DNA of 64,000 bases from Limiplasma sp031549415 (GCA_031549415.1 JAVBPU010000025.1:62001-126000); one strand, 5' to 3'. Numbered from the stretch's first letter, positions 8,585 to 17,537 are shown. The notes: generated by a model not told the origin, from the letters alone. Made by a program: numbers and translations.

Positions 8585-9757
8585 ATGTATAAGATTCAGA
8601 CCCTGAACGCGATTTCGGATATCATCCATCAGCATTTAAGCGCGGAAAATTACCTGATTGCCAAGGAAGAGCCCGTTCCAGACGGTATTTTGGTGCGCTC
8701 TGCCGATATGCATGCCATGGCGCTGCCAGAGAGCTTGCTGGCCATTGCCCGGGCCGGCGCGGGCACCAACAATATCCCCATTGACGAGTGCAGCAAGCGG
8801 GGCATCGTGGTATTCAACACCCCCGGCGCCAACGCCAACGCCGTGGCGGAGCTGGTGATCTGCGGGCTGATGCTGGGCAGCCGCAACGTGGTGGGCGGCA
8901 TTGAGTGGGTGCAAAGCTTAAAGGGCAAAGCCGCCGAGGTGCCTGCTTTGGTGGAAAAGGGCAAGGGGCAGTTTGCCGGGCCGGAGGTGCGTGGCAAAAC
9001 CCTGGGCGTAATTGGCCTGGGAGCCATTGGCGCCATCGTGGCCAATGCGGCCTCCCACGGCCTGGGCATGGACGTGATTGGCTATGACCCCTTCATCAGC
9101 GTGGACAGCGCCTGGTCTTTAAGCCGGTCTGTGCGGCGCAGCAACAGCCTGGATGAGGTGCTTTCCCAGGCGGATTACATTACGCTGCACGTGCCCCTCA
9201 GCGACAAAACCAAGGCTATGATTGATACCAGCGCCCTGGCAAAAATGAAGAAAGGCGTCCATCTGCTCAATTTCAGCCGGGCTGAGTTGGTCAACGTGGA
9301 GGCCCTGCGGGCCGCCCTGGAAGCAGACCAGGTGGCCAGCTATATCACGGACTTTCCCACCGAGGAAGTGCTGGGCATGAAGCATGTGGTGGCCATCCCC
9401 CATCTGGGGGCCAGCACCCCGGAAAGCGAAGAGAACTGCGCCAGCATGGCCGCGGAAGAGCTGCGGGATTATCTGGAATTTGGGCAGATCAAAAACAGCG
9501 TGAACCTGCCGGAGATTCTGCTGGGGTACAGCGAAGGCACCCGGTTGCTGGTGATTCACGAAAATGAACCCGGCATGGTCAGCGCCATCTCTGCCGCCAT
9601 TGGCGAGAAAAAGATCAACATCAACAACATGCAAAACAAGAGCCGCAAGAATATGGCGGTGACCGTGCTGGAACTGGGCGAGGCCCCGGACGCGGCGCTG
9701 ATGGAAAAGATTCAGGGCATCCCGGGCATTATACGGCTTAGGAGTTTTCAGGAGTAA
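8585..9757 (+). CDS. serA: D-3-phosphoglycerate dehydrogenase
   Basis: NAD-dependent oxidation of 3-phosphoglycerate to 3-phosphohydroxypyruvate, the committing step of serine synthesis. In 390 residues I see the N-terminal substrate domain (ARAGAGTNNIP), the Rossmann motif GLGAIG at 144-149, the catalytic His near 273 (PHLGASTPESEENC) and a C-terminal ACT domain (VIHENEPGMVSAISAAIGE). The ACT domain suggests serine feedback inhibition, as in other SerA enzymes. AAGGAG at an eight-base spacing supports the ATG at 8585 over the in-frame GTG at 8576. A strong terminator follows at 9810. Confidence 0.96.
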   Translation: MYKIQTLNAISDIIHQHLSAENYLIAKEEPVPDGILVRSADMHAMALPESLLAIARAGAGTNNIPIDECSKRGIVVFNTPGANANAVAELVICGLMLGSRNVVGGIEWVQSLKGKAAEVPALVEKGKGQFAGPEVRGKTLGVIGLGAIGAIVANAASHGLGMDVIGYDPFISVDSAWSLSRSVRRSNSLDEVLSQADYITLHVPLSDKTKAMIDTSALAKMKKGVHLLNFSRAELVNVEALRAALEADQVASYITDFPTEEVLGMKHVVAIPHLGASTPESEENCASMAAEELRDYLEFGQIKNSVNLPEILLGYSEGTRLLVIHENEPGMVSAISAAIGEKKININNMQNKSRKNMAVTVLELGEAPDAALMEKIQGIPGIIRLRSFQE

Positions 9758-9809
9758 GGGCCTTTCCCAGCAAGCAAAGCTGGCTGGGAACCCTCTGAAA
9801 GGCACATGT

Positions 9810-9843
9810 GCGGTGGTTTGGCGAGGGCCAAGCCACCGCTTTT
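9810..9843 (+). terminator. Intrinsic terminator after serA
   Basis: A 13-bp stem (GCGGTGGTTTGGC with GCCAAGCCACCGC, one wobble), GAGG loop and TTTT. A second 8-bp hairpin, TTCCCAGC/GCTGGGAA, sits just upstream at about 9765-9790. Confidence 0.85.
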
Positions 9844-9906
9844 CATGTCGGATTTCACAGGCGGGATTTCCTTTCCTTTTCCCGTCTAGCGTTTTTTGTC
9901 AAACCA

Positions 9907-9915
9907 TGGTATACT
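9907..9915 (+). promoter_or_regulatory. Extended -10 promoter for the HAD-IB gene
   Basis: TGGTATACT, a TGn-extended -10 element, lies 40 bases before the ATG. No good -35 is seen, which is normal for extended -10 promoters. Confidence 0.5.
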
Positions 9916-9954
9916 TTCCTACGCAATCCACGGAAAAGGAAGGGAAACAAAAGC

Positions 9955-10626
9955 ATGCGAAAAACCTTCGCACTTTTTGATTTTGACGGTACCTTGATCC
10001 CAGGCGATTCCCTCGTTCTCTTCTGCCTATTCGCTAAAAAGCAGGGCCTTTGTACAACACAGCAGCTTCGGGCCGGGGCGCTGGCCGCATTGAAGTACCG
10101 GCTGGGGTTGTTCACCGCAGAGCAGAGCAAAATGGCGGCCCTTGCCTTTTTAATAGGAAAAACCCAAGCGGAGCTAGATGCTCTAGCCCTGTCTTTCTTT
10201 GAAAGCGAATTGAAACCCCGCATGCGGCAGGCTGGCCTCCAGGCCATCGAGCAACACAAGAACCAAGGCGATACCTTGCTGCTGGTGACGGCCTCGCCCT
10301 CTTTTTACCTGGAACCCCTGCGGCAGGCTTATGGTTTCGCCGCCATCATCGGCACCCGCATGGACCTGGGCATGGATGGCGTGGCCACCGGCCTCATCTG
10401 CGGCGAAAATTGCCGGGGGCTACAAAAATCCCTGCGCTTGGCCGAATATCTGGCCGCCACCGGGGACAGGCTGGACTATGAAAGCTCCTATGCCTACGGG
10501 GACAGCCTCAGCGATTTGCCCCTGCTGGAGCTCTGCGGCCACAAGGTGGCTGTGAATCCGGGCCCTTTGCTAAAAAGGAAGCTGCGTAGGCTGGAAGGCG
10601 CTGGTTGTGTGCGCTGGAACCGCTAA
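9955..10626 (+). CDS. HAD-IB family phosphatase, candidate phosphoserine phosphatase
   Basis: A 223-residue SerB-like HAD hydrolase. Motif I is FDFDGT with nucleophile Asp9 and acid Asp11; motif II is LLLVTAS; motif III/IV is YAYGDSLSDLPLLELCG. Length, the capping insertion after motif I and motif spacing fit the HAD-IB (TIGR01490-type) group that includes phosphoserine phosphatases and their relatives. It directly follows serC-serA, so it may complete serine synthesis. However, it has its own promoter and is separated from serA by a strong terminator. Substrate is inferred from context only. Confidence 0.75.
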   Translation: MRKTFALFDFDGTLIPGDSLVLFCLFAKKQGLCTTQQLRAGALAALKYRLGLFTAEQSKMAALAFLIGKTQAELDALALSFFESELKPRMRQAGLQAIEQHKNQGDTLLLVTASPSFYLEPLRQAYGFAAIIGTRMDLGMDGVATGLICGENCRGLQKSLRLAEYLAATGDRLDYESSYAYGDSLSDLPLLELCGHKVAVNPGPLLKRKLRRLEGAGCVRWNR

Positions 10627-10640
10627 CAAGGAGGGTCTCC

Positions 10641-11687
10641 ATGGCTTTTAGTTTTTCCCAGGCCGATGCCCTGATCCGGCAGGCTGTGGAAGAAGGCGCT
10701 TTCCCCTCCGCCTCCTTACTGGTGGGGCAGGGCAAGCGGATCCTCTTTCGGCGCGCCTACGGCCGTTTGGACCTGGAAGGGGATGCCACCAACGAGCAGA
10801 CCCGCTACGATCTGGCCTCCCTCACCAAGCCCTTGGTGGTGGGCATGCTGACCCTGCGGGCCATGGAGAGCGGCAGGCTTTGCCTTTGGGACAAGCTGGG
10901 CACCTTTATTGACGCGCCGCCGGACAAGCGGGACATCACCATCCGGCAAATCTTAACCCATACCGCCGGTTTTCCCACCGGCTTGCACCTGTGGGAGCTG
11001 TCCCAGCGCCCGGAGGACAGCATTGAGTTGCTGCTCAAGGTTCCGCTCATTGCCCCGCCCGGCGCCAAGGTACAGTATTGCTGCGCTGGATTCATCCTGC
11101 TGGGGCAGCTGCTGGAATGCCTCTACAATGCTTCCCTGGCGGACCTGGCCCGCCAGGAGGTGTTCTGGCCCCTGAAAATGACCAAGACTGGGTATTTGCC
11201 CACCGGCTCCAACATTGCCGCCACGGAGATGACCGATGAGGGCGTATGCTCCCAGGGGGTGGTGCATGATGAAAACGCCCATTTCTTAGGCGGCGTGGCA
11301 GGCAACGCAGGGGTGTTTTCCACCATGGACGACTTGGCGCTGTTTATGCAGATGCTGGCGGCGGAAGGGGCCCTGCCGGACGGCTCCCGGTACCTGTGCC
11401 CCGCCACGCTGCGCCTGGCCATGCGCAACCATACCGAGGACATGGCCCAGGCCCGGGGGCTTTCCTTCTCCTTGCCCTGGTATGACGATGGCTATACCGG
11501 GGACCTGTTCCCCAAGGAAACCATCGGCCATACGGGCTTTTCCGGCACCAGCTTTACGCTGGACCCCACCAGCGGCCTGTATGTGGTTTTCCTTACGAAC
11601 CGGATTTGCCCCAGCCGGGACAACATGTCCATCTACCGCATCCGCCGGCTGATACACAACGCGGTATATGCGGTGGCTGGAAAATAA
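10641..11687 (+). CDS. Cytoplasmic serine hydrolase, class C beta-lactamase fold
   Basis: A 348-residue member of the beta-lactamase/EstB family. The SxxK nucleophile motif is S60-L-T-K63 and the third motif is HTG in GHTGFSGTSF. The second motif, normally Y-x-N, reads Y146-C-C with the Asn replaced by Cys. There is no signal peptide, so it should act in the cytoplasm as an esterase or peptidase rather than a beta-lactamase. AAGGAGG precedes the ATG, 14 bases after the HAD-IB stop, so the two are co-transcribed. Confidence 0.8.
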   Translation: MAFSFSQADALIRQAVEEGAFPSASLLVGQGKRILFRRAYGRLDLEGDATNEQTRYDLASLTKPLVVGMLTLRAMESGRLCLWDKLGTFIDAPPDKRDITIRQILTHTAGFPTGLHLWELSQRPEDSIELLLKVPLIAPPGAKVQYCCAGFILLGQLLECLYNASLADLARQEVFWPLKMTKTGYLPTGSNIAATEMTDEGVCSQGVVHDENAHFLGGVAGNAGVFSTMDDLALFMQMLAAEGALPDGSRYLCPATLRLAMRNHTEDMAQARGLSFSLPWYDDGYTGDLFPKETIGHTGFSGTSFTLDPTSGLYVVFLTNRICPSRDNMSIYRIRRLIHNAVYAVAGK

Positions 11688-11736
11688 AAAAGGGAGGCAC
11701 GCCAACCAAAGTGGGTGCGCCTCCTTTTTTGTTCTT
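11687..11736. terminator. Bidirectional terminator between convergent genes
   Basis: GGAGGC/GCCTCC-based stem flanked by AAAAAA on the left and TTTTTT on the right, serving the serine hydrolase (+) and ttcA (-). Confidence 0.75.
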
Positions 11737-11750
11737 CTTTCTCGTACCCT

Positions 11751-12467
11751 TTATTCTTTTTCCCAAAGCCCATACTGCCCGTCATTTCGCAGGGCGGAAA
11801 GCATCTGCTCCTTGATGTCCGGATAACGCTGGCTCAGCTCCGCCAGCAGCTCCTTCATCTCCTGCCTTTTGGTATGGCCGTTGGCCGGGCAGGGATTCAC
11901 CAAAATAGGCAGGCTGAGTTCCTTTTTCATATGCAGCACATGCTTTTCCGGCAGGTACACCATGGGCCGGATCACCGTGACCTCGCTACGGCTCAGCCAG
12001 GTTTTGGGGTGGAAGGTGTGCAGGCGGCCCTCAAAAATCAGGCTCATCATCAGGGTTTCCAGCGCATCCTCCCGCTGATGGCCCAGGGCCAGCTTGTTAC
12101 ATCCCAGCTCCCGACACAAGTCGCACAGCATGCCCCGGCGCATTTTGGCGCACAGGGCACAGGGGTTTTCCTCTTTGCGGATTTCAAAGAGGATTTCGTA
12201 AAGCTCTGTGTGGCGCAGGGTCAAGGGCACGTCCAGCTCCCGGCAGAGCTGCTGGATGGCCGCCGTATCCGGCACTGTTTTCCCTGTGGTGAGCATGATG
12301 GCTTGCAACGTAAAATCCCCGTGCCGTACCTTCCGGTAGAGCGACAGGGCATGCAGCAGCAGCAGGCTGTCCTTCCCGCCGGACACGCCTACAGCTACCC
12401 GGTCTCCTGCCTGTATCAGCTTAAAATCTTGATCCGCACGGCGGATGCAACCCAGCGTGGTTTTCAA
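11751..12467 (-). CDS. ttcA: tRNA 2-thiocytidine synthetase (TtcA-like)
   Basis: PP-loop ATPase that adenylates and thiolates tRNA, most likely C32. Visible features are the PP-loop GVSGGKDSLLLLHAL near 28-42, a CxxC pair in ENPCALCAKMRRG that could hold a 4Fe-4S cluster, and a family-typical LALGHQREDALET. The start is a TTG at 12467 with AAAGGAG about ten bases upstream. It begins 17 bases after the VanW-family gene, as the last member of the ftsH run. A TilS/TtuA-type specificity cannot be fully excluded. Confidence 0.85.
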   Translation of the reverse strand: MKTTLGCIRRADQDFKLIQAGDRVAVGVSGGKDSLLLLHALSLYRKVRHGDFTLQAIMLTTGKTVPDTAAIQQLCRELDVPLTLRHTELYEILFEIRKEENPCALCAKMRRGMLCDLCRELGCNKLALGHQREDALETLMMSLIFEGRLHTFHPKTWLSRSEVTVIRPMVYLPEKHVLHMKKELSLPILVNPCPANGHTKRQEMKELLAELSQRYPDIKEQMLSALRNDGQYGLWEKE

Positions 12468-12483
12468 AAAGGGCGCTCCTTTG

Positions 12484-14250
12484 TTACGGCATTAAGGCAA
12501 AACGCGGGGTCACGCCCACATAGATACGGGTGGGCCGCGCCGGGTACGTATCCCGGTCAATTTTCTTTCGGTCAGTCTGCACCCCGTCCACAATCGTACA
12601 CAGATAGCTATCCACCACAAACCCTTCGGTGGCCTCGGAAACCACATGCTGCTCGTCCGTATAGACCACGTAGAGGGCGTTTTCGTCCTCCGTATAGACC
12701 GGCTCAACGGGCTTGGCAATCCGCTCAATGATTTCCGCTTCTATCTCATAGCGCACATTCCCCAGGTCCTGCCCATAGATGATCACTTCACACAACAGCC
12801 GGTTTTTATTGCCCTTATCCTGAATGACGTGGGCGGCCAAAAACACCTGGCCTCCGCTGTTGTTTTTAAAGGTGAAGTCAATTTCACGGCCCTTGGTATC
12901 GCTGACGGTGGCATCCATGCCCAACTGCGTATAGGAAACCGGGTTGCTGTGGGCGGTGCGGTCCCCGATGGTCATGCCCGCCTGGATCGCCGCCAGATAG
13001 ACGGTGGTGCTGGCCTGGCAAACACCGCCGCCAATGCCGGGCTTCAATTCTCCATAGGCGTATTCCGGCGCTTCAAAGAAGCCATTTTTTACCGATCGCT
13101 TGCCTACCACATTGTTGAAACTGAACCGGTTCCCATCATTGAGGATCATGCCGTTGATTTTTGAAAAGGCCACGCGGATGTTATTATTCCGCGCCTCAAT
13201 GGAGTGCTTGTCAATGGGGGTCACCACCCGGGCCCGACGGGCCACGGTCTTTTGTAGCGTAGCCACCGTAACCTTCGGGTACAACACCTCCGGCTTGATC
13301 TCCAACTCTCCGCTTTGGAAGGTTTGCACCATTTCCAGAATCTGTTCCTTCAGCGCCCGGGTGTCCAGCTGTTGTCCCAACACCTCTTTTTGATAGGAGA
13401 AGGGATTCACAGAGTCATCCGGGTTATACCCCGTGATGGCCGCATCCTGTGGGGACTTATAGGCTTTCATTTCCAGGGTCCGCAAAATATCATTGATGGG
13501 AGCGGTGTTGGCGCTTTGCTGTACGCTAAAAAACTCCGCGCTTTTGCTCTTCATGCCCACAATTTCTTCTTGCAGTTCAAAAATCGTTTTCCGGTTGACC
13601 GCGCTGGTTTCATGGCCAATGGCCCAGGCTTCTTCCAACGCGGCGGAGGGATCAAAGGAAATGCCCAAGGTGGTGGCCGTAATGTCCTTATACTCTCCGG
13701 AGCTGTTCTTCAGCCGCACATACCAGCCGGATTGCTTGGCATTGGCCTGCCCCCACACCGCGTTGCTGGCTTCTTCCCAGGTCATGCCGCTGAGATCAAT
13801 GCCATCCACGCTGATATTGTCTAAAAAAACATTGCCATAGGGACGCACGTCGGCTTGCACTTTCCATACATACCCGCCTGCGGCCACCCCTGCCAGAAGC
13901 ACTAAAATCAACAAAAATTTGATCAGTTGCCAAGTAAAGCTTTTGCGCTTCTTTGCTTTTTTGCCGTTCCCGTTGCCTTTTCCATCATTTCCGTTTTTGC
14001 CGCCCTTACCGCCATTCCCTCCCTTTCCGCTGCCTTTGCGAGCCGGGGCTTGAGGAGGCTGGGGATACCAGTCCCCATCATTTTGCGGATACTGGGGGTA
14101 TTGAGGGTATTGGGGATATTGCGGGTACTGGGGATACTGCTGTGGGTAGGATTGGGCCTGTGGATACTGAGGATACTGGCCATACTGCTGGGGATAGCCG
14201 TAGGGCGAAGCCTGCTGGCCATACTCGGACTCATAGCCTTGCGGGTACAT
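12484..14250 (-). CDS. VanW-family protein with Tyr-Pro-Gln-rich N-terminus
   Basis: A 588-residue membrane-anchored envelope protein. The first ~60 residues are a low-complexity YPQ-rich tract, then a Gly/Lys-rich basic stretch, one transmembrane helix (about 100-120) and an extracellular part containing a PG-binding_4-like region and the VanW domain (NDGNRFSFNNVVGKRS ... GGGVCQASTTVY). A short tail resembling a G5-like strand region follows. VanW function is unknown although it accompanies some vancomycin resistance clusters. AGGAGGGG precedes the ATG at 14250; the upstream frame extension is unsupported. It lies between the PHP gene and ttcA. Confidence 0.85.
   Translation of the reverse strand: MYPQGYESEYGQQASPYGYPQQYGQYPQYPQAQSYPQQYPQYPQYPQYPQYPQYPQNDGDWYPQPPQAPARKGSGKGGNGGKGGKNGNDGKGNGNGKKAKKRKSFTWQLIKFLLILVLLAGVAAGGYVWKVQADVRPYGNVFLDNISVDGIDLSGMTWEEASNAVWGQANAKQSGWYVRLKNSSGEYKDITATTLGISFDPSAALEEAWAIGHETSAVNRKTIFELQEEIVGMKSKSAEFFSVQQSANTAPINDILRTLEMKAYKSPQDAAITGYNPDDSVNPFSYQKEVLGQQLDTRALKEQILEMVQTFQSGELEIKPEVLYPKVTVATLQKTVARRARVVTPIDKHSIEARNNNIRVAFSKINGMILNDGNRFSFNNVVGKRSVKNGFFEAPEYAYGELKPGIGGGVCQASTTVYLAAIQAGMTIGDRTAHSNPVSYTQLGMDATVSDTKGREIDFTFKNNSGGQVFLAAHVIQDKGNKNRLLCEVIIYGQDLGNVRYEIEAEIIERIAKPVEPVYTEDENALYVVYTDEQHVVSEATEGFVVDSYLCTIVDGVQTDRKKIDRDTYPARPTRIYVGVTPRFALMP
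14080..14235 (-). repeat. Tandem low-complexity repeat encoding YPQ units
   Basis: Degenerate 9-base units (TAYCCNCAR on the coding strand) repeated about a dozen times inside the VanW-family gene. They are coding repeats, probably variable in copy number between strains. Confidence 0.8.
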
Positions 14251-14285
14251 AAGCCCCCCTCCTTTCCACTCTTGTATCGAAATTC

Positions 14286-15197
14286 TTACGTGCGTACTTT
14301 CTGGATATAGGCATACAGCGCCCTGACGTCTTGCTCCCTGTTTTCCCATTGGCCTGGCCATCGGCCCAGGGCCTCTCTGCGGCCCTCGTCGCCGTGAAAA
14401 TCACTTCCGCCAGTCACCAGCAGCCCTTGTCTGCGCGCAAAGGCCTCCAGCATTCCGGTTTGTTTTGGCGTGGCAGAAGGATGATACACCTCAATTCCCA
14501 CGAGGCCCTTGTCTTGCAGGGCTTCGATCAAAGAAAGCATGGCGGTGGTTTCCAGCCCCATGCGACAGGGATGGGCCAATACCGGCGCCAGCCGGACCCT
14601 TTTCAGCAGGGCGACGGCTTCCGTGGCGCTGATATGCGCATAGGGCACATAGGCAGCCCTTCCCTCGCCCAAATATCGGCCAAAGGCCTGCTGGATGGTT
14701 TTCACCACCCCCATCCTTTGCAGTGCCCGGGCGATATGGGCGCGGCCCAAGGGGCCGGACAGGGTGGGCAGCTCCTCCGAGGGGATTTCCACCCCCAATG
14801 CTCCCAGCTTTGCGAGCATTTCCTGGAATCGGCTTTGCCGCCGGGCCTCGGCTTCTTGCAAAAAATCTTGCAAGCAGGCATCCTTTGGGTCTGCGCCATA
14901 GGCCAGTACATGGAGGGTTCCCCGGTCGCCAGTGCTCAGCTCCAGCCCGGGCAAAAACGCCAGAGGGGCTTTCCCTTCTTGGCTTCTGCGCAGGTTTAGG
15001 CTTTCCACCGCCCCCGCCATGGGCTCGATCCCGGCCAGGGTATCATGGTCGCACAAAGCCAGATGGGCTAGCCCTGCGTCATCCGCCAACTGGCAGAGCT
15101 GCTGAGGGGTATGCCGCCCATCGCTGTATACGCTGTGCACGTGCAAATCCACCCCGGGCCCAGGGCAGTTGTCTCCATCGCGCTGGGGCGTTCTCAC
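14286..15197 (-). CDS. PHP-domain metal-dependent phosphoesterase
   Basis: A 303-residue protein of the YciV/TrpH group (nucleoside 3-prime,5-prime-bisphosphate phosphatases and related 5-prime-3-prime nucleases). It shows the PHP metal motifs DLHVHSVYSDG near 17-27, ALCDHDTLAG, a middle FLPGLELST and the C-terminal TGGSDFHGD. The GTG at 15197 overlaps the ftsH TGA as GTGA, so translation is probably coupled. AAGGAG abuts the GTG with almost no spacing, so the exact start is uncertain. The next potential in-frame start is a GTG at residue 16. Confidence 0.85.
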   Translation of the reverse strand: MRTPQRDGDNCPGPGVDLHVHSVYSDGRHTPQQLCQLADDAGLAHLALCDHDTLAGIEPMAGAVESLNLRRSQEGKAPLAFLPGLELSTGDRGTLHVLAYGADPKDACLQDFLQEAEARRQSRFQEMLAKLGALGVEIPSEELPTLSGPLGRAHIARALQRMGVVKTIQQAFGRYLGEGRAAYVPYAHISATEAVALLKRVRLAPVLAHPCRMGLETTAMLSLIEALQDKGLVGIEVYHPSATPKQTGMLEAFARRQGLLVTGGSDFHGDEGRREALGRWPGQWENREQDVRALYAYIQKVRT

Positions 15198-17251
15198 TCC
15201 TTAGGTTCCAGGAAGGGGCTGCCGTCATCCTTTTCCGCCCCGAAGTAGGAAAGGACATGCTCTCCTGCGGCGGCCCGCCGCCCTTCTTCCTCGTTTTGCT
15301 TCCGCTCATCCTGGGCGATGGGGTCCGTGCCTTGGGGCACCTCCGCTGGGCGCAGCTTTTCCGCTTCGCTCATGGGGGGCAAGGGTTTTCCTTCCATCAG
15401 GGTCACAAAATCGCCACGGCTGAGGGTCTCCCGCTCCAGCAAGGCGGCCACAACGGCTTCCAGCTTCTCCCGGTTGTCCGCCAGCAGCTTTTGGGCCCGA
15501 ACATAGCATTGGTCCAGCACCTTCTTGACCTCCGCGTCAATGGAGGCCGCGCTTTGCTCGCTATATTCCCGGCTATGGCCAAAATCCATGCCTACAAACA
15601 CTTCCTGATCGCTGCCCAGGTACATGGTGCCAATGTTCTCGCTCATGCCAAACTGCGTCACCATCCGGCGGCACAGCTCTGTGGCGCGCTTTAGATCGCT
15701 GCTGGAACCGGTATAAATGTCGTCCAGCGCAATCTTTTCGGCCGCGTGACCGCCCAGGGCCATGGTGATCATCCCCAGCAACGCCTTGCGGCTGACATTG
15801 TCGTTTTCCTCTGTGGGCAGGCTGAGGGTGTGGCCCGCGGCCTGGCCCCGGGGCACAATGGTGATCAGGTGCACCTCGTCACACTCGGGCAGCAGATGGG
15901 ACACCAGCGCATGGCCCGCTTCATGATAGGCCACGGTTTTCTTGTCCTTTGCCGTCACCTTGTGGCTGCGCTTTTCCGGACCCATTTGCACCCGTGCAAT
16001 GGCATCAATCAAATTCTGCTGGGTGATTTTCTTCTTCTTTTCCCGCACGGCCAGAATGGCGGATTCGTTCATCACGTTTTCGAGGTCCGCGCCTGTGCTA
16101 AAGGGCATGCGCTTGGCCACGTTGTTGAAGTCAATATCCTCCGCCAAGGGCTTGCCGCGGCTATGGACCTTCAGGATTTCCACCCGGCCCTCCAGGTCCG
16201 GATAGTTGACGGTGACCTGGCGGTCGAAGCGGCCCGGGCGCAGCAGCGCCGGGTCCAGAATATCCCGGCGGTTGGTGGCGGCCATCACAATGACGCCTTC
16301 ATTGATGGAAAAGCCGTCCATCTCCACCAGCAGCTGGTTTAAGGTCTGCTCCCGCTCGTCATGGCCGCCGCCCAGGCCTGCGCCACGGTGGCGGCCCACC
16401 GCGTCGATTTCATCAATGAACACGATGGAAGGGGCGGCCTTTTTGGCCTGGTCAAACAAATCGCGCACGCGGCTGGCGCCTACGCCCACAAACATCTCCA
16501 CAAAATCGGAGCCGCTGATGCTAAAGAAGGGCGCATTGGCCTCCCCTGCCACGGCCTTGGCCAGCAAGGTTTTGCCGGTGCCCGGAGGGCCCACCAGCAG
16601 CACACCCTTGGGGATGCGGGCGCCCATATCGGTATAGGCTTTGGGGTTCTTTAAGAACTCCACCATTTCCTGCAGTTCTTCCTTTTCTTCCTTGGCCCCT
16701 GCCACATCCTTGAAGGTGATGGGGTTTTTGGCCGGGTCGCTGATGCGGGCGCGGCTTTTGCCAAAGTTCATCACCTTGCTGTTACCGCCGCCCTGGCGCG
16801 CCATGACAAAATACCACAGCAGCACGCTGACCCCCACAATAAACAAGAGGGGCAGAAATTCCATATACCAGGGGGTGACCAGCGGCGCGCGGTATTCCAC
16901 CGTAAAGGGAAGATCGTCCACGCTGACCTGTTCCAGCGCAACACCCTTTTGGGTGGCGGTCATTTGGCGCACAGTGTCAATAAAATCGGTACCGATGGTG
17001 GTTTCAAAGTCAAAGTTCCGCTCCGGGAAATCCGCGATGGCCACGGTGGTATTGCGCATAAGGCCCACCAGCGAGCTACCGCGAATGGCCACCGCTTGCA
17101 CCTTGTCCTCTTTGATGGCAGACAGCAGTGCCGGGTATTCGATGCGGCGGTTGACCGCAGGGCCAAGGCCACCGTTTAAAATCACGGCAATTAGAACAAA
17201 GGATGCGATCAGTACCACATACCCCATCAACCCACGTTGAGATTTTTTCAA
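15194..17251 (-). CDS. ftsH: ATP-dependent zinc metalloprotease FtsH
   Basis: Membrane-bound AAA+ protease for quality control of membrane and regulatory proteins. In 685 residues: N-terminal TM helix (YVVLIASFVLIAVIL), extracytoplasmic domain, second TM (FLPLLFIVGVSVLLWYF), AAA module with Walker A GPPGTGKT, pore loop, Walker B VFIDEID and SRH, then the zinc protease motif HEAGH. The start is taken as the TTG at 17251, preceded by AAGGAGG at nine bases; the frame extends further upstream but without a ribosome site. First gene of the ftsH-PHP-VanW-ttcA run. Confidence 0.97.
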   Translation of the reverse strand: MKKSQRGLMGYVVLIASFVLIAVILNGGLGPAVNRRIEYPALLSAIKEDKVQAVAIRGSSLVGLMRNTTVAIADFPERNFDFETTIGTDFIDTVRQMTATQKGVALEQVSVDDLPFTVEYRAPLVTPWYMEFLPLLFIVGVSVLLWYFVMARQGGGNSKVMNFGKSRARISDPAKNPITFKDVAGAKEEKEELQEMVEFLKNPKAYTDMGARIPKGVLLVGPPGTGKTLLAKAVAGEANAPFFSISGSDFVEMFVGVGASRVRDLFDQAKKAAPSIVFIDEIDAVGRHRGAGLGGGHDEREQTLNQLLVEMDGFSINEGVIVMAATNRRDILDPALLRPGRFDRQVTVNYPDLEGRVEILKVHSRGKPLAEDIDFNNVAKRMPFSTGADLENVMNESAILAVREKKKKITQQNLIDAIARVQMGPEKRSHKVTAKDKKTVAYHEAGHALVSHLLPECDEVHLITIVPRGQAAGHTLSLPTEENDNVSRKALLGMITMALGGHAAEKIALDDIYTGSSSDLKRATELCRRMVTQFGMSENIGTMYLGSDQEVFVGMDFGHSREYSEQSAASIDAEVKKVLDQCYVRAQKLLADNREKLEAVVAALLERETLSRGDFVTLMEGKPLPPMSEAEKLRPAEVPQGTDPIAQDERKQNEEEGRRAAAGEHVLSYFGAEKDDGSPFLEPKE

Positions 17252-17368
17252 GACCAGAGTCCTCCTTGCTATCTGAGAGCTTGCCTTTTTGCAAAAAACT
17301 TGCCGTGCGCTCTCCCGTCGAATCCCTGCCCGTATGGTACACAAAAACAGGCCGAAAACGACCGCTTT

Positions 17369-17398
17369 ATTATAGCATAGGGTCTTGTCAAAAACCAA
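17369..17398 (-). promoter_or_regulatory. ftsH promoter
   Basis: On the minus strand: TTGGTT, an 18-base spacer ending in TGC, then TATAAT; an extended -10 promoter about 115 bases before the TTG start. Confidence 0.65.
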
Positions 17399-17469
17399 TA
17401 CCCCCGCCGCCGAAATATGTAAATTCATGATTTAGACATAGGATTTTGCCTCTGTCGTTTTCGGCATGG

Positions 17470-17494
17470 AAAAAGCAGCGCGGAGGGCGCTGCT
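17470..17494 (-). terminator. Intrinsic terminator after the DUF4342-like gene
   Basis: AGCAGCGC, CCTCC loop, GCGCTGCT then TTTT on the minus strand. Confidence 0.8.
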
Positions 17495-17537
17495 GGTGGG
17501 GGTTGCGACAGTGGGCCTGCCCACTTTCTCAAAAGCC

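Noticed and set aside
14080..14235. CRISPR-like or minisatellite array
   Set aside because: The repeats are 9-base coding units in frame with the VanW gene, without spacers.
17252..17428. Upstream extension of FtsH by 59 residues
   Set aside because: It spans the extended -10 promoter at 17369 and lacks a ribosome site, whereas TTG 17251 has AAGGAGG at the right distance.
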